This document shows, piece by piece, positions 51,591-64,000 of a stretch of DNA of 64,000 nucleotides (its first letter is position 1; every line of letters starts with the position of its first letter). The notes beneath the pieces were generated by a model that worked only from the letters and a program-made list of their open reading frames with translations, had not been told where the DNA came from and did not search any database. Location of the stretch: NCBI GenBank assembly GCA_020161775.1, contig JAIUOW010000003.1:62001-126000 (forward strand), written 5' to 3'. The DNA comes from Pseudomonadota bacterium. Its GTDB lineage: Bacteria > Pseudomonadota > Gammaproteobacteria > Burkholderiales > Burkholderiaceae_C. Both the position numbers and the translations under genes were made by a program.

Positions 51591-52839
51591 ATGCAGATCC
51601 CCTACGAACTGGCCCTGGGCTGGCGCTACACGCGCGCCGGCCGCGCCACCCGGCGCAACGGCTTCATCTCCTTCATCTCGGGCGTGTCCATGCTGGGCAT
51701 TGCGCTGGGCGTGGCGGCGCTGATCATCGTGCTGTCGGTGATGAACGGCTTCCAGAAAGAGGTGCGCGACCGCATGCTCAGCGTGGTGTCGCATATCGAG
51801 ATTTTCGAGCCCGGCAACGGCGCGCTGCCCGATGTGAACCGCATCATGGACGAAGTGCGCCGCCATCCGCAGGTGACAGGCGTGGCGCCGTTCGTGTCGG
51901 CCCAGGCGCTGCTGGCCCGCGGCGAGGACATGAAGGGCGTGCTGGTGCGTGGCATCGACCCCGCGCGCGAACCCGAGGTGACCGACCTGGCCGGCGTGCT
52001 GAAAGACACGGTGCTGTCGCGCCTTTCGCCCGGCGGCTTCGGCATCGTGCTGGGCGGCGAGCTGGCGCGGTCGCTGGGCGTGCGCGAAGGCGACGTGGTG
52101 ACGCTGATCGCGCCCAGCGGCCAGGTCACGCCGGCCGGCGTGGTGCCGCGCCTGAAGCAGATGACCGTGGTGGGCACATTCGACTCCGGCCACTATGAAT
52201 ACGACTCGGCGCTGGCCATGCTGCATGTGGACGACGCGGCGCTGATCTTCCGGCTGGAGGGCCCCACCGGCATACGGCTCAAGCTGAAAGACCTGCACCA
52301 GGCCCGCACCGTGGTGGACGAGCTGAGCCCCATGATCACCGGGCGCGTGCTGCTGCGCGACTGGACGCGCCAGAACCGCACCTGGTTTGCCGCCGTGCAG
52401 CTGGAAAAGCGCATGATGTTCATCATCCTCACGCTGATCGTGGCGGTGGCGGCGTTCAACCTGGTCAGCACGCTGGTGATGACGGTGACCGACAAGCGCG
52501 CCGACATCGCCATCCTGCGCACGCTGGGCGCCAGCCCCGCCAGCATCATGGGCGTGTTCATGGTGCAAGGCGCCATGGTGGGGGTGATCGGCACCTGTGC
52601 CGGGCTGCTGCTGGGCCTGGGCGTGGCGTTCAATATCGACGTGATCGTGCCCGCGCTGGAGCGGCTGTTCCAGGCGAGCTTCCTGCCCAAGGACATCTAC
52701 CTCATCAGCCGCATGCCCAGCGACCCGCAAAGCGGCGACATCCTGCCGGTGGCGGTCATTTCGCTGGTGCTGGCCTTCCTGGCCACCATCTACCCCAGCT
52801 GGCGCGCCAGCCGCGTGAACCCGGCGGAGGCCCTGCGCT

Positions 52840-52847
<8 letters not shown>
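51591..52847 (+). CDS. lolC: Lipoprotein-releasing ABC permease LolC/LolE
   Basis: A 418-residue permease of the LolC/E (FtsX/MacB) family that frees lipoproteins from the inner membrane. The N-terminus is [44 protein letters not shown] with the first membrane segment. A large periplasmic domain follows, then three more segments ([54 protein letters not shown]). ATG 51591 is taken because the longer frame enters the divergent gene. It overlaps lolD by 8 bases. Only one such permease is present here, so it may act as a LolF-type homodimer. Confidence 0.93.
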
Positions 52848-53610
<763 letters not shown>

Positions 53611-53622
53611 AGCCTGGCCCCT

Positions 53623-55080
53623 TCAGGGCCAGGGCATGGTGAAGGTCTTGCCGTTGCAGAACGACTTCATGGCCTCCTGCACGCCTTCCTTGTAGCCCAG
53701 GCCCGAATCCTTGATGCCACCAAACGGCGTCAGCTCGATGCGGTAGCCCGGCACTTCCCACATGTTCACCGTGCCCACCTTCAGCTCGGTGGCAAACCGC
53801 ATGGCGTCGTCCATCCGGTTGGTGCAGATGCCTGATGAAAGGCCGAACGCCGTGCCGTTGGAAATGGCGATGGCCTCGTCGATGTTGGCAAAAGTGATGA
53901 TGGGCGACACAGGGCCGAACGTTTCTTCACGCACCAGCGTCATGCCGGGCTGCACGTTGTCCAGCACAGTGGGCGCATACAGCGCGCCCTCGCGCTGGTT
54001 GCCGGTGAGCAGCCGTGCGCCCTGGGCCACGGCTTCATTCACGCGCGCTTCAAACAGGCGGGCCGCTTCTTCGTCGATCACCGTGCCCATGTCGTTGCCC
54101 GTGTCCATCGGGTCGCCATGGCGCCAGCGCCGGGTCTTTTGCACCACCAGCTCGGTAAAGTCCGCGGCCACGGCCTGGTGCACCAGCATGCGCTTGACGG
54201 CGGTGCAGCGCTGGCCCGAATTCTTGTAGCTGCCCTGCACGGCCAGGTCGCTCGCCTTGTCCAGATCGGCATCGTCCATGACGATCAGCGGATCGTTGCC
54301 GCCAAGCTCCAGAACGATGCGGCGGTAGCCTGCCTTGTGGGCGATGTACTTGCCGATGGACACGCCACCGGTGAAGGTGATCAGGTCCACATGCGGGTGC
54401 GTCAGCATCTCGTCGGCGATTTCGCGCGGGTCGCCGGTGATGACCTGGAACATCTCGGGCGGCAGGCCGGCCTCATACAGGATGTCGGCCAGGAACAGGG
54501 CCGACAGCGGCACCTTCTCGGACGGCTTGAGCACCATGCGGTTGTTGGTGGCAATGCTGGGCACCACCTTGTGCGCCACCTGGTTCATGGGGTGGTTGAA
54601 CGGCGTGATGGCGGTGATCACGCCCAGCAGCGGCTCGCGCGTGGTGATGACCTTGCGCTTCTTGCCGTGCGGCGTCAGGTCGCAGGAGAACACCTGCCCG
54701 TCGTCGCGCAGCGCTTCATTGGCGCCAAACACCAGCACGTCGGCCACGCGGCCAATCTCGTAGATCGAGTCCTTCTTGCACAGGCCGGATTCCAGCGTGA
54801 TGAGCGTGGAGGCTTCTTCCGTGCGCGCACGCAGCAGGGCCGACGCCCGGTTCAGGATGCTGGATCGCTCGTAGCGCGACAGCGTGGGCCGGTAGGCCTG
54901 GGCAATGCCGTAGGCCCTGCGCACGTCCTCCAGCGTGGCCAGCGGCACGGTGCCCACGCGTTCGCCGTTGAACGGGTTCATGACGTCCAGCGTGCGCTCG
55001 CGTGTGACGCGCTCGCCGCCGATGCGCAGCGCCTCGGCGCGGAAATGTGCGCTGTCGCGCAGCGGGATACGTGCATTCAT
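53623..55080 (-). CDS. phnY: Phosphonoacetaldehyde dehydrogenase
   Basis: A 485-residue aldehyde dehydrogenase of the PhnY group, which oxidises phosphonoacetaldehyde to phosphonoacetate. Motifs include ITPFNHPMNQVAHKV, FTGGVSIGKYIA, LELGGNDPLIV (catalytic Glu), NSGQRCTAVKR (catalytic Cys) and the C-terminal GGIKDSGLGYKEGVQEAM. It is the last gene of the phosphonate operon and overlaps the alcohol dehydrogenase by 4 bases. Confidence 0.93.
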   Translation of the reverse strand: MNARIPLRDSAHFRAEALRIGGERVTRERTLDVMNPFNGERVGTVPLATLEDVRRAYGIAQAYRPTLSRYERSSILNRASALLRARTEEASTLITLESGLCKKDSIYEIGRVADVLVFGANEALRDDGQVFSCDLTPHGKKRKVITTREPLLGVITAITPFNHPMNQVAHKVVPSIATNNRMVLKPSEKVPLSALFLADILYEAGLPPEMFQVITGDPREIADEMLTHPHVDLITFTGGVSIGKYIAHKAGYRRIVLELGGNDPLIVMDDADLDKASDLAVQGSYKNSGQRCTAVKRMLVHQAVAADFTELVVQKTRRWRHGDPMDTGNDMGTVIDEEAARLFEARVNEAVAQGARLLTGNQREGALYAPTVLDNVQPGMTLVREETFGPVSPIITFANIDEAIAISNGTAFGLSSGICTNRMDDAMRFATELKVGTVNMWEVPGYRIELTPFGGIKDSGLGYKEGVQEAMKSFCNGKTFTMPWP

Positions 55081-56177
55081 GCCAGGCTCTCCTCGGCGGT
55101 TCCAATGAAATTCTTGCCACGCGCGCCGCCCTGGGCGTGCAGCACCATCTGCTCTGCTTCCTCGTCGCTCACGCCGTAGTCGGCAAAGCGTGTCTTGACG
55201 CCCAGGCTTTCAATGAAGGCAGCCAGCCGGGCGGGTGCGTCCGCCAGCGGGTGGCCCAGCGCCTGGACCAGCACGGCGTCGCGGTCGGCGCGGCGGCCAA
55301 TCGCGCGCTTGAGCACCAGCGGCAGCGGAAACGAGCAGGCAATGCCATGCGGCAGGCCGTAGCGCAGCGTCATCTCGTAGGAAATGGAATGTGCCAGCGC
55401 CGTCTTGGTGTTGGAAAACGCCATGCCCGCCTTCAGCGCGGCCAAGGCCATGCGCCCGCGCAGTTCGATGTTGCCGGGCTCACGCAGCAGCCGGGGCAGC
55501 ACGTCCAGCGTGTCGCGCACGGCGGCAACGGCAAAGGTGTCGGACACCGGGTTGGCGTTGATGTTCCAGATGGATTCGAGCGCATGTGACAACGCGTCCA
55601 GCCCGCTTTGCAGCGTGACCGCCGCGGGCAGCGACAGCATCAGCTCGGGGTCGATCACGGCATAGGCAGGCCAGGTCTGCGGCAGGTGCAGCGAGTATTT
55701 CTTTTGCCGTTCGCGGTCCCAGATGGTCGCCCAGGGGGTGACCTCGCTGCCGGTGCCCGCGGTGGTGGGCACGGCGATCAGGGTCTTGAAGCGCGTGGGG
55801 GCAAATGCGGCCTGGCCGGCCAGGCCTGCCACCAGCTCGTCAAAGCGGTTGCTGGCGTTGCCGACCATCAGGGCCTTGGCCGTGTCGATCGCGCTGCCGC
55901 CGCCCACGGCAACAATGACCTCCACGTCAGCGTGATCGCGCCAGAACCCCTCCCAGGTAGCGGCCAGCTCGGCCACATCGGGGTTGGGCCGCACCTGGTC
56001 GATCACGCACGCCAGGCTGTTGCCCAGCACGGCCTGCAGCCGGTCCAGCAGTCCGATGGCCCGTGCCTCGGGAAAGGTCACCAGCGCGGCCCGGCGGCCG
56101 GCCAGCAGTTCCGGCAGGCGCAGCAGGGCCCCCGGCCCGTACACGCTTTGAACGGGGTTGAAGTAATTGGCTGTCAT
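55077..56177 (-). CDS. Iron-containing alcohol dehydrogenase, phosphonoacetaldehyde reductase type
   Basis: A 366-residue group III alcohol dehydrogenase. NAD binding uses VGGGSAIDTAKA. The iron site is LDALSHALE (Asp, His), then AHSIS and LPHGI; the last two His are separated by exactly 13 residues. The neighbourhood with PhnA and PhnY, and similarity to PhpC-like enzymes, suggest it interconverts 2-hydroxyethylphosphonate and phosphonoacetaldehyde. Direction is inferred from the breakdown genes around it. No phnW or phnX is present. Confidence 0.85.
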   Translation of the reverse strand: MTANYFNPVQSVYGPGALLRLPELLAGRRAALVTFPEARAIGLLDRLQAVLGNSLACVIDQVRPNPDVAELAATWEGFWRDHADVEVIVAVGGGSAIDTAKALMVGNASNRFDELVAGLAGQAAFAPTRFKTLIAVPTTAGTGSEVTPWATIWDRERQKKYSLHLPQTWPAYAVIDPELMLSLPAAVTLQSGLDALSHALESIWNINANPVSDTFAVAAVRDTLDVLPRLLREPGNIELRGRMALAALKAGMAFSNTKTALAHSISYEMTLRYGLPHGIACSFPLPLVLKRAIGRRADRDAVLVQALGHPLADAPARLAAFIESLGVKTRFADYGVSDEEAEQMVLHAQGGARGKNFIGTAEESLA

Positions 56178-56185
56178 GTAGGCCT

Positions 56186-59101
<2,916 letters not shown>

Positions 59102-59105
<4 letters not shown>

Positions 59106-59965
59106 TTCATCTTCTTCAGGTCGAGATTGAGCAGCTTGGCGGTGTCGCGGATCACGTCATACGCCGCATCGGTGGTGGGGTGAAAGCCGTTGAGCAGGCC
59201 CTGGTCCGACCACGGGATGTCCTTGACCTGCAGGAAAGCGGCCTGGATGCGCTTTTTCAGGTCGGCGCTGAGGTCCTTGCGCCACACGGTGGGGGATTCG
59301 GGGATCGGGTCGCTGCGCCACACCACGGTCAGGTCCTCGCGCTTGGCCAGGCCCTTGGAAATCGCGGCGTCCAGGATGCGGTCGGCAATGGCGGCGGCGT
59401 CCACTTTCCTGTTCTGCACCGCGATGGCGTTGGAGTCGTGCGAGCCCGAGAAAATCACGCGGCCCAGGTCCTTGTCGGTGTTCAGGCCGGCTTTCATGAG
59501 GCCGGCCTTGGGGAAGAGGTGGCCCGAGGTGGAGCTGGGGTCCACGAAGGCAAAGGTCTTGCCCTTGAGGTCGGCCACGGTCTTGATGCCGCTGTCCTTG
59601 TGGGTGATGACCTGCGAATGGTAGGACGTGCGCCCGGCCTTCTTGGTCTCGGCCACGGCAAAGGCTTCGATGTCGGCCACGGTCGTGCCCAGCACATACG
59701 AGAACGGGCCCAGGTAGGCGACATCCAGCCGCTTGGAGCGCAGGGCTTCGATCACGCCGTTGTAGTCGGCTGCAACGAAAGGCTTCACGGGCATGCCCAG
59801 CGCCTTGGACAGCATGTCCATCATGGCCTGGCTGTTGGCGATCATGGCGCGCGAATCCTCGGACGGGATCAGCCCGACGGTGAGCACCTGCTGTGAGCGC
59901 GCGGGCAGCGCGAAAGCGCCAATGGCGGCGGCGGTGCCCGTGAGCACCTTTCTGCGATTCATCAT
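59102..59965 (-). CDS. phnD: Phosphonate ABC transporter binding protein
   Basis: A 287-residue PhnD periplasmic receptor. The N-terminus MMNRRKVLTGTAAAIGAFALPARSQ looks like a Tat-style or Sec signal. The mature start VGLIPSEDSRAMI is typical of PhnD. It is the first gene of the operon, after GGAGAC, and has a divergent LysR 159 bases away. Confidence 0.93.
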
Positions 59966-60088
59966 GTGTCTGTCTCCGGTGTGTTGACGGTGGTGAGCGG
60001 CTGGTGCGTTCTGGTGGCACCTGGTCCGCTCTGAACGCAGTAAATCATCCGTTCCGTCTATCGGTCCAATTCAAAGTTTTTTTGTTTT

Positions 60089-60107
60089 CTATACAATTTA
60101 TCTATAG
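60089..60107. promoter_or_regulatory. Candidate LysR operator of the phosphonate operon
   Basis: CTATA and TATAG are perfect arms around a 9-base spacer (60089-60107), 17 bases upstream of the LysR start and about 124 bases from phnD. The AT-rich setting is striking in this GC-rich DNA. Confidence 0.55.
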
Positions 60108-60124
60108 TTCATCAGGGTAAACCC

Positions 60125-61009
60125 ATGCGTCTGACCCAGCTGCGTTCCTTCTATGCCGTGGCCCGCATGGGCAGCTTCACCAAGGCGGCAGAACACCTGC
60201 ACGTGAGCCAGCCCACGATCACCACCCAGGTGAAGTTCCTGGAGGAGCGCTACAACGTCGAGCTGTTTCACCGCCGCGGCCGCAGCGTGACGCTGACCGA
60301 GCTGGGTGAGCAGTTGATGCAACTGGCGCAGCCCATCTTCAGCCTGGAGTCCGACGCCGTTTCTCTGCTGGACGATGCGGGCGAGTTGCGCTCGGGCCAC
60401 CTGCGCGTGGCCGCCGTGGGCCCCTACCACGTGACCAAGATGCTCGTGAACTTCAACCAGCAGTTTCCCGGCATCAAGGTGTCCGTGAGCACCGGCAATT
60501 CGCAGGACGTGCTGGACCGGTTGCTGGATTACCGGGCCGACGTGGGTGTGTTGGCGCAGCTGGTGAAGGACGACCGCTTTGTGTCCATGCCGTTTTCACG
60601 GCACCCGGTGGTGATCTTCACGCCCTCCAGCCACCGGTTTGCAAGGCGGCGCAGCATCCGCATGGCAGAGCTGCAGGGCGAACGCATGATCCTGCGCGAG
60701 CAGGGCTCCACCACCCGCAAGGCCTTCGACCTGGCGCTGGACAAGGCCCGCGTCAAACCCGAGGTGGTCATGGAGATTGCCAGCCGCGAGGTGATCCGCG
60801 AGGCAGTGATCCAGTGCATTGGCATTGCAGCGGTTTCGGGGGTCGAATATGTGCCGGGCCCGGGCCTGCACATGGTGCAGATCAGCGACGCCGAGATCTA
60901 CACCTATGCCCACGTCGTGTGCCTGGCCGAACGGCGCGAGATGCGCATGGTGCGCGCGTTTTTTGATGTGCTCCAGCCCGACGCGCCCGCGCGCAGGCCG
61001 GCGCGTTGA
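60125..61009 (+). CDS. LysR-family regulator of phosphonate use
   Basis: A 294-residue LysR regulator (helix-turn-helix QLRSFYAVARMGSFTKAAEHL, then SQPTITTQVKFLEERY). The effector domain has VGPYHVTKMLVNFNQQFPGIKV. It is divergent from phnD and separated by a palindrome-bearing gap, so it probably controls the operon in response to a phosphonate. Known PhnR-type LysR regulators of 2-aminoethylphosphonate genes support this by analogy. Confidence 0.9.
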   Translation: MRLTQLRSFYAVARMGSFTKAAEHLHVSQPTITTQVKFLEERYNVELFHRRGRSVTLTELGEQLMQLAQPIFSLESDAVSLLDDAGELRSGHLRVAAVGPYHVTKMLVNFNQQFPGIKVSVSTGNSQDVLDRLLDYRADVGVLAQLVKDDRFVSMPFSRHPVVIFTPSSHRFARRRSIRMAELQGERMILREQGSTTRKAFDLALDKARVKPEVVMEIASREVIREAVIQCIGIAAVSGVEYVPGPGLHMVQISDAEIYTYAHVVCLAERREMRMVRAFFDVLQPDAPARRPAR

Positions 61010-61022
61010 ATGCTGGCTGGCA

Positions 61023-62939
61023 TCAGCCGGCCGGGGGTGGCTCACCTTGCGCCATGGCCTGCAGCGCCTGTGTGATGTCCTGCGCGAACCCCTGCGCGTC
61101 ACACAGCGCCGATGCCGCCACGCGCTCGCGCAGCGTCGCGCGCAGCACGGCCAGGCCGGGCAGGTCGCTCGCGCGCTGCACGGCTTGCTGGATGTAGGTT
61201 GGCACGTCGCCTGCCACCCAGTCGCCCAACCCGGCCGCGGCCAGCAGGCCCGCGCCCTGGCGGGCAATCAGCCGGTCGCCCGCCAGCGTGAGCGTGGGCA
61301 CGCCCATCCACAGCGCCTCGCAGGTGGTGGTGCCGCCGGGGTAGGGAAAGGTGTCCAGGATCATGTCCACCTCGGCATGGGCCGCCAGATACGCGGGCCG
61401 CAACGCACGGCCATGCAGGTCGATGCGGTGCGCGGCAACGCCCAGCGCCGCCAGCCGCGCCGCCAGCGTGGCCTTTTCCGCGGCGTTGCCCAGCCGCGTG
61501 CTCTGGATGCGCAGCCGTGCTGACGGCATGGCCTGCAGGATGCCGGCCCAGGCGGCCAGCACCGCGTCATTGAGCTTGCTGGTGGTCTGGAAGCAGCCAA
61601 ACGTCACAAACCCTCGCTGCATGGCAGGAAGCGGCGCTACCGGCGGCGCTTCAGCCGGCGGTGCGAAGCACAGCCGCGTGCGGCCCAGGCGCCACACGGT
61701 TTCGCTGAAGCGTTCGGCGCTGTTGGCGGGGCTGCAGGTCCAGTCGGACAGCAGGTAGTCCATGGCTTGCAGGCCGGTGGTGGCAAAGTAGCCCAGCCAC
61801 GACACCTGCACCGGCGCGGCCCGCCGGGCAAACAGCGCCAGCCGGTTGTGCGCCGTGTGGCCAGACAGGTCCATCAGCACGTCAATCCGCTGGCTGCGCA
61901 CGCAGTGCACGGCCTGTGCATCGTCCAGGGCGGCGATGGATGTCCAGGTGGCAAAGCAGGGGCGCAGGGCCTGTGTCAGCGCGTCGGCCTCGGTGTGCGT
62001 GGCAAAGGCATGCAGCTGCACCCGGGCCGGGTCCAGCAGCTTCAGCCAGGCTTGCAGGAAATACCCCACCGGGTGGTTGCGCAGGTCACCGCTGACCAGC
62101 CCGACGCGCAGGGGTGTACCAGGCGCGCGGCGCGGTGCGCGGGGCGGTGCGGCGGCGTCAGTACCCACCAGCCGCGCGGCGGCCTGGCCAAATGCCAGCG
62201 CCGCGTCGAAGCGCGCCGCGGGGCTCGATTGGCCGCTGAAGTTCAGCGCCAGCAGCAGGTTGTTGTGCGCGCCCAGGTACGCCGGGTCCAGCCGCAGCGC
62301 GCGCTGGTAGCAGGCAATGGCCTCGTCCAGCCGCCCCATGTCGCGCAGCACGTTGCCGTGGTTGCTGTGGATCCGCGCATGCAGTGGCGATCGTTCGATG
62401 GCCTGGCGGTAGGCCGCGTCGGCGTCCGCCAGGTGGCCCAGGTCGTGCAGCGTGTTGGCCAGATCGTTCCAGAGCTCGGCCGAGCCAGGCTGCAATTGCA
62501 GCGCACGGCGGTAGGCCGCGGCTGCGGCGTGCATGCGCTGCTGCCCGCGCAGCAGGCCGCCCAGCACGGCGTGCCGCTGCGGGTTGTGCGGATCGGTGGC
62601 AGCGGCACGCGCATGGCTCTCGATGGCCTGTGCCACCAGGCCCAGCCTCCACTGGGTGTTGGCCAGGTTGGCGTGGGCTTCCGCATCGCCGGGTGCCAGC
62701 TCGGTAGCCCGGGTCTTGGCCTGCAAGGCCTGCTCATGGAGGTTCTGGCCCGACAGGGCGGCGCCCAGCGCCTTCCAGCCCGTGGGCCATTGCGGATGGG
62801 CTGCGATGATCCGGCGCCCCAGCGTTTCCAGCTCGGCGAACGAGCCACTGCCCAGCAGCGCGGCGGCCTGGCGCCCCAGCTGCTGCGCGGTGTCTGGCGC
62901 CGGGCGCTGGCCGGGCACTACAGGATGCGGTTGAACCAC
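61023..62939 (-). CDS. TPR protein with O-GlcNAc-transferase-like C-terminal domain
   Basis: A 638-residue protein. Residues 1-230 hold tetratricopeptide repeats (for example AYRRALQLQPGSAELWNDLANTLHDLG, CYQRALRLDPAYLGAHNNLL). The C-terminal half matches the SPINDLY/OGT glycosyltransferase domain: RVGLVSGDLRNHPVGYFL, DVLMDLSGHTAHNRL, VTFGCFQTTSKLND, DTFPYPGGTTTCEALWMGVPTLTL. It may modify proteins with a sugar. The start is GTG 62939 and overlaps the VWA gene by 22 bases; a second GTG at 62918 would remove the overlap. Confidence 0.88.
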   Translation of the reverse strand: MVQPHPVVPGQRPAPDTAQQLGRQAAALLGSGSFAELETLGRRIIAAHPQWPTGWKALGAALSGQNLHEQALQAKTRATELAPGDAEAHANLANTQWRLGLVAQAIESHARAAATDPHNPQRHAVLGGLLRGQQRMHAAAAAYRRALQLQPGSAELWNDLANTLHDLGHLADADAAYRQAIERSPLHARIHSNHGNVLRDMGRLDEAIACYQRALRLDPAYLGAHNNLLLALNFSGQSSPAARFDAALAFGQAAARLVGTDAAAPPRAPRRAPGTPLRVGLVSGDLRNHPVGYFLQAWLKLLDPARVQLHAFATHTEADALTQALRPCFATWTSIAALDDAQAVHCVRSQRIDVLMDLSGHTAHNRLALFARRAAPVQVSWLGYFATTGLQAMDYLLSDWTCSPANSAERFSETVWRLGRTRLCFAPPAEAPPVAPLPAMQRGFVTFGCFQTTSKLNDAVLAAWAGILQAMPSARLRIQSTRLGNAAEKATLAARLAALGVAAHRIDLHGRALRPAYLAAHAEVDMILDTFPYPGGTTTCEALWMGVPTLTLAGDRLIARQGAGLLAAAGLGDWVAGDVPTYIQQAVQRASDLPGLAVLRATLRERVAASALCDAQGFAQDITQALQAMAQGEPPPAG

Positions 62940-63958
62940 AGCACCGACAGGCCGGCCGACACCAGCGCCAGCGCCGCGGCCAGCAGGGCCAGCAGCCCCG
63001 CGATTTCGGTTTCCTTCTTCTCGACCGTCAGGCGCGAACTCAGGGTTTCATACACCTTGTTGAGGTCGGCCGCGGTGCCGGCGTAGTAATACTCGGCCTG
63101 GGTCTTGTTGGCGATGGATTTCAGGGTTTCTTCGTCCAGCCGCACGCGCATGGACCAGCCTTCAAAGCCGATGGTTTCTCCGTCCACCGTGCCAATGCCC
63201 ACGGTGTACACGCGCACGCCACGGTCGGCCGCCATCTTGGCCGCTTCCAGCGGGTCCACGCCGGTGGTGCGCTGGCCGTCGGTCAGCATGATGATGGCCG
63301 CCGACGTGTAGGAGCCGGGCGCCACCGGGGTGAACTCCTTTTTTTCCTTCGGGGGTTCGTTCAGCGAGCGCCCCTGCGGCCCAAATCGCTGCTGGCCCAT
63401 CTGCTGCAGCTCGATGCCGGCGTCCGGGAACAGCGTGGCCAGGGAAATGACGATGGCGTTGCCCGTGGCCGTGGCGCGCTGCAGCTGGAAGCGGTCGATC
63501 GCGGTGACCAGGTCTTCGCGGTTGACCGTGGGCAGCTGCGCCACCTGGGCAGAGCCGGCGAACGCCACGATGCCGACCTTGACCGTACGCGGCAGGTCGG
63601 CCAGGAATTTCTTGGCGGCCTCCTGCGCGGCCACCAGCCGGTTGGGCTGCACGTCGGTGGCGCGCATGCTGCCCGACACGTCCATGGCCAGGATGATGGT
63701 CTGCTGGCTGGACGGCAGCGTGACCACGGCCACCGGTCGCGCGGCCGCCACCAGCATGGCCGCGATGGCCAGCAGGAACAGCACGGGCGGGATGTGGCGG
63801 CGCACCGACTGCCCCGCGCCCATGGCTTCCTTCACGATGGACAGGGAGGCGTAGCGCAACGTGTTCTTTTTCTTGCGCCGCATCAGCCACACGTACAGCG
63901 CCACCAGCAGCGGCACCGCCAGCAGCAGCCACAGGAATTGGGGCCAGAGGAAATGCAT
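62918..63958 (-). CDS. VWA-domain membrane protein (BatA-like)
   Basis: A 346-residue protein of the Bat aerotolerance type. Two N-terminal membrane segments (FLWLLLAVPLLVALYVWL, VLFLLAIAAMLVAAA) precede a von Willebrand A domain with a full MIDAS: DVSGS at 93-97, then MLTDGQRTT. A last membrane helix ends the protein. It probably works with a MoxR ATPase and a DUF58 protein encoded upstream, beyond the right edge. Confidence 0.9.
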   Translation of the reverse strand: MHFLWPQFLWLLLAVPLLVALYVWLMRRKKKNTLRYASLSIVKEAMGAGQSVRRHIPPVLFLLAIAAMLVAAARPVAVVTLPSSQQTIILAMDVSGSMRATDVQPNRLVAAQEAAKKFLADLPRTVKVGIVAFAGSAQVAQLPTVNREDLVTAIDRFQLQRATATGNAIVISLATLFPDAGIELQQMGQQRFGPQGRSLNEPPKEKKEFTPVAPGSYTSAAIIMLTDGQRTTGVDPLEAAKMAADRGVRVYTVGIGTVDGETIGFEGWSMRVRLDEETLKSIANKTQAEYYYAGTAADLNKVYETLSSRLTVEKKETEIAGLLALLAAALALVSAGLSVLWFNRIL

Positions 63959-63960
63959 GG

Positions 63961-64000
63961 TCAGGCGGCCTTTCTCGCGCTGCTGCTGATGTGGGTGGGT
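63961..64000 (-). CDS. Partial gene at right edge, C-terminal end only
   Basis: A frame enters from beyond position 64000 and ends at TGA (63961-63963) with PTHISSSARKAA. It lies 2 bases before the BatA start. In Bat clusters the gene in this place is usually a DUF4381 or TPR/VWA protein, but too little is visible to say. Confidence 0.4.
   Translation of the reverse strand, partial: PTHISSSARKAA

Overview
The window is GC-rich, almost fully coding DNA with short intergenic gaps. It has many LysR regulators, a Bug/TctC-type binding protein, a PuuD-type urate oxidase and beta-proteobacterial housekeeping genes (rdgC, recJ with a phosphoglycerate-mutase-like partner, lolCD, a Bat-type VWA gene). 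Together these suggest a chromosome of the Burkholderiales, most likely Comamonadaceae (Acidovorax/Variovorax/Hydrogenophaga-like). That placement is inferred from gene content; no rRNA, tRNA, CRISPR array or intact transposon was seen.

Layout. (i) 1-4.8 kb: purine ring degradation (puuE, a GntR regulator, hiuH, xdhC, puuD). The 630-bp GntR-hiuH gap holds three interlocked long inverted repeats. (ii) 4.9-7.0 kb: an orphan binding protein and rdgC. (iii) 7.1-12.3 kb: a tartrate/D-malate to glycerate module (LysR, ttuC, Bug protein, tyrosine-phosphatase-like gene, ttuD). (iv) 12.3-18.8 kb: a thioesterase, an alpha/beta hydrolase, a run of small exported proteins, a THI-box (TPP) riboswitch in front of an exported thiamine-binding protein, and a Fic protein. 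(v) 18.9-24.3 kb: LysR, a glutathione transferase and xdhAB. (vi) 24.3-30.1 kb: LysR plus a complete BMP-type purine/nucleoside ABC importer. (vii) 30.1-33.0 kb: a second Fic protein, a Rieske oxygenase and an adenine deaminase.

(viii) 33.0-43.4 kb: an aminotransferase, an aldehyde dehydrogenase and a TPP enzyme, divergent from a five-gene peptide-type ABC importer that ends in a MarR regulator. (ix) 43.4-45.8 kb: a second BMP binding protein and guanine deaminase. (x) 45.9-53.6 kb: small proteins, a dCMP-deaminase-like protein, an ornithine-cyclodeaminase-family enzyme, recJ and lolCD. (xi) 53.6-61.0 kb: a tightly packed phosphonate operon phnD-C-E-A-adh-phnY with a divergent LysR. (xii) 61.0-64.0 kb: a TPR/O-GlcNAc-transferase-like protein and a Bat-type VWA protein.

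How the parts work together. The purine genes form a nearly complete salvage-to-degradation route. Import is by the BMP ABC system, adenine is deaminated to hypoxanthine and guanine to xanthine, XdhAB with XdhC makes urate, PuuD makes 5-hydroxyisourate, HiuH acts next, and after OHCU decarboxylase (not in the window) PuuE opens allantoin. The phosphonate operon would take phosphonoacetaldehyde to phosphonoacetate to acetate plus phosphate. It contains an iron alcohol dehydrogenase instead of the usual transaminase, which points to 2-hydroxyethylphosphonate as a possible substrate. The 33-43 kb module looks like a transaminate-decarboxylate-oxidise route for an imported amino acid or peptide, with two palindromes in its divergent promoter. 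Start sites were refined from ribosome-binding sites, family N-termini and 1-4-base gene overlaps.
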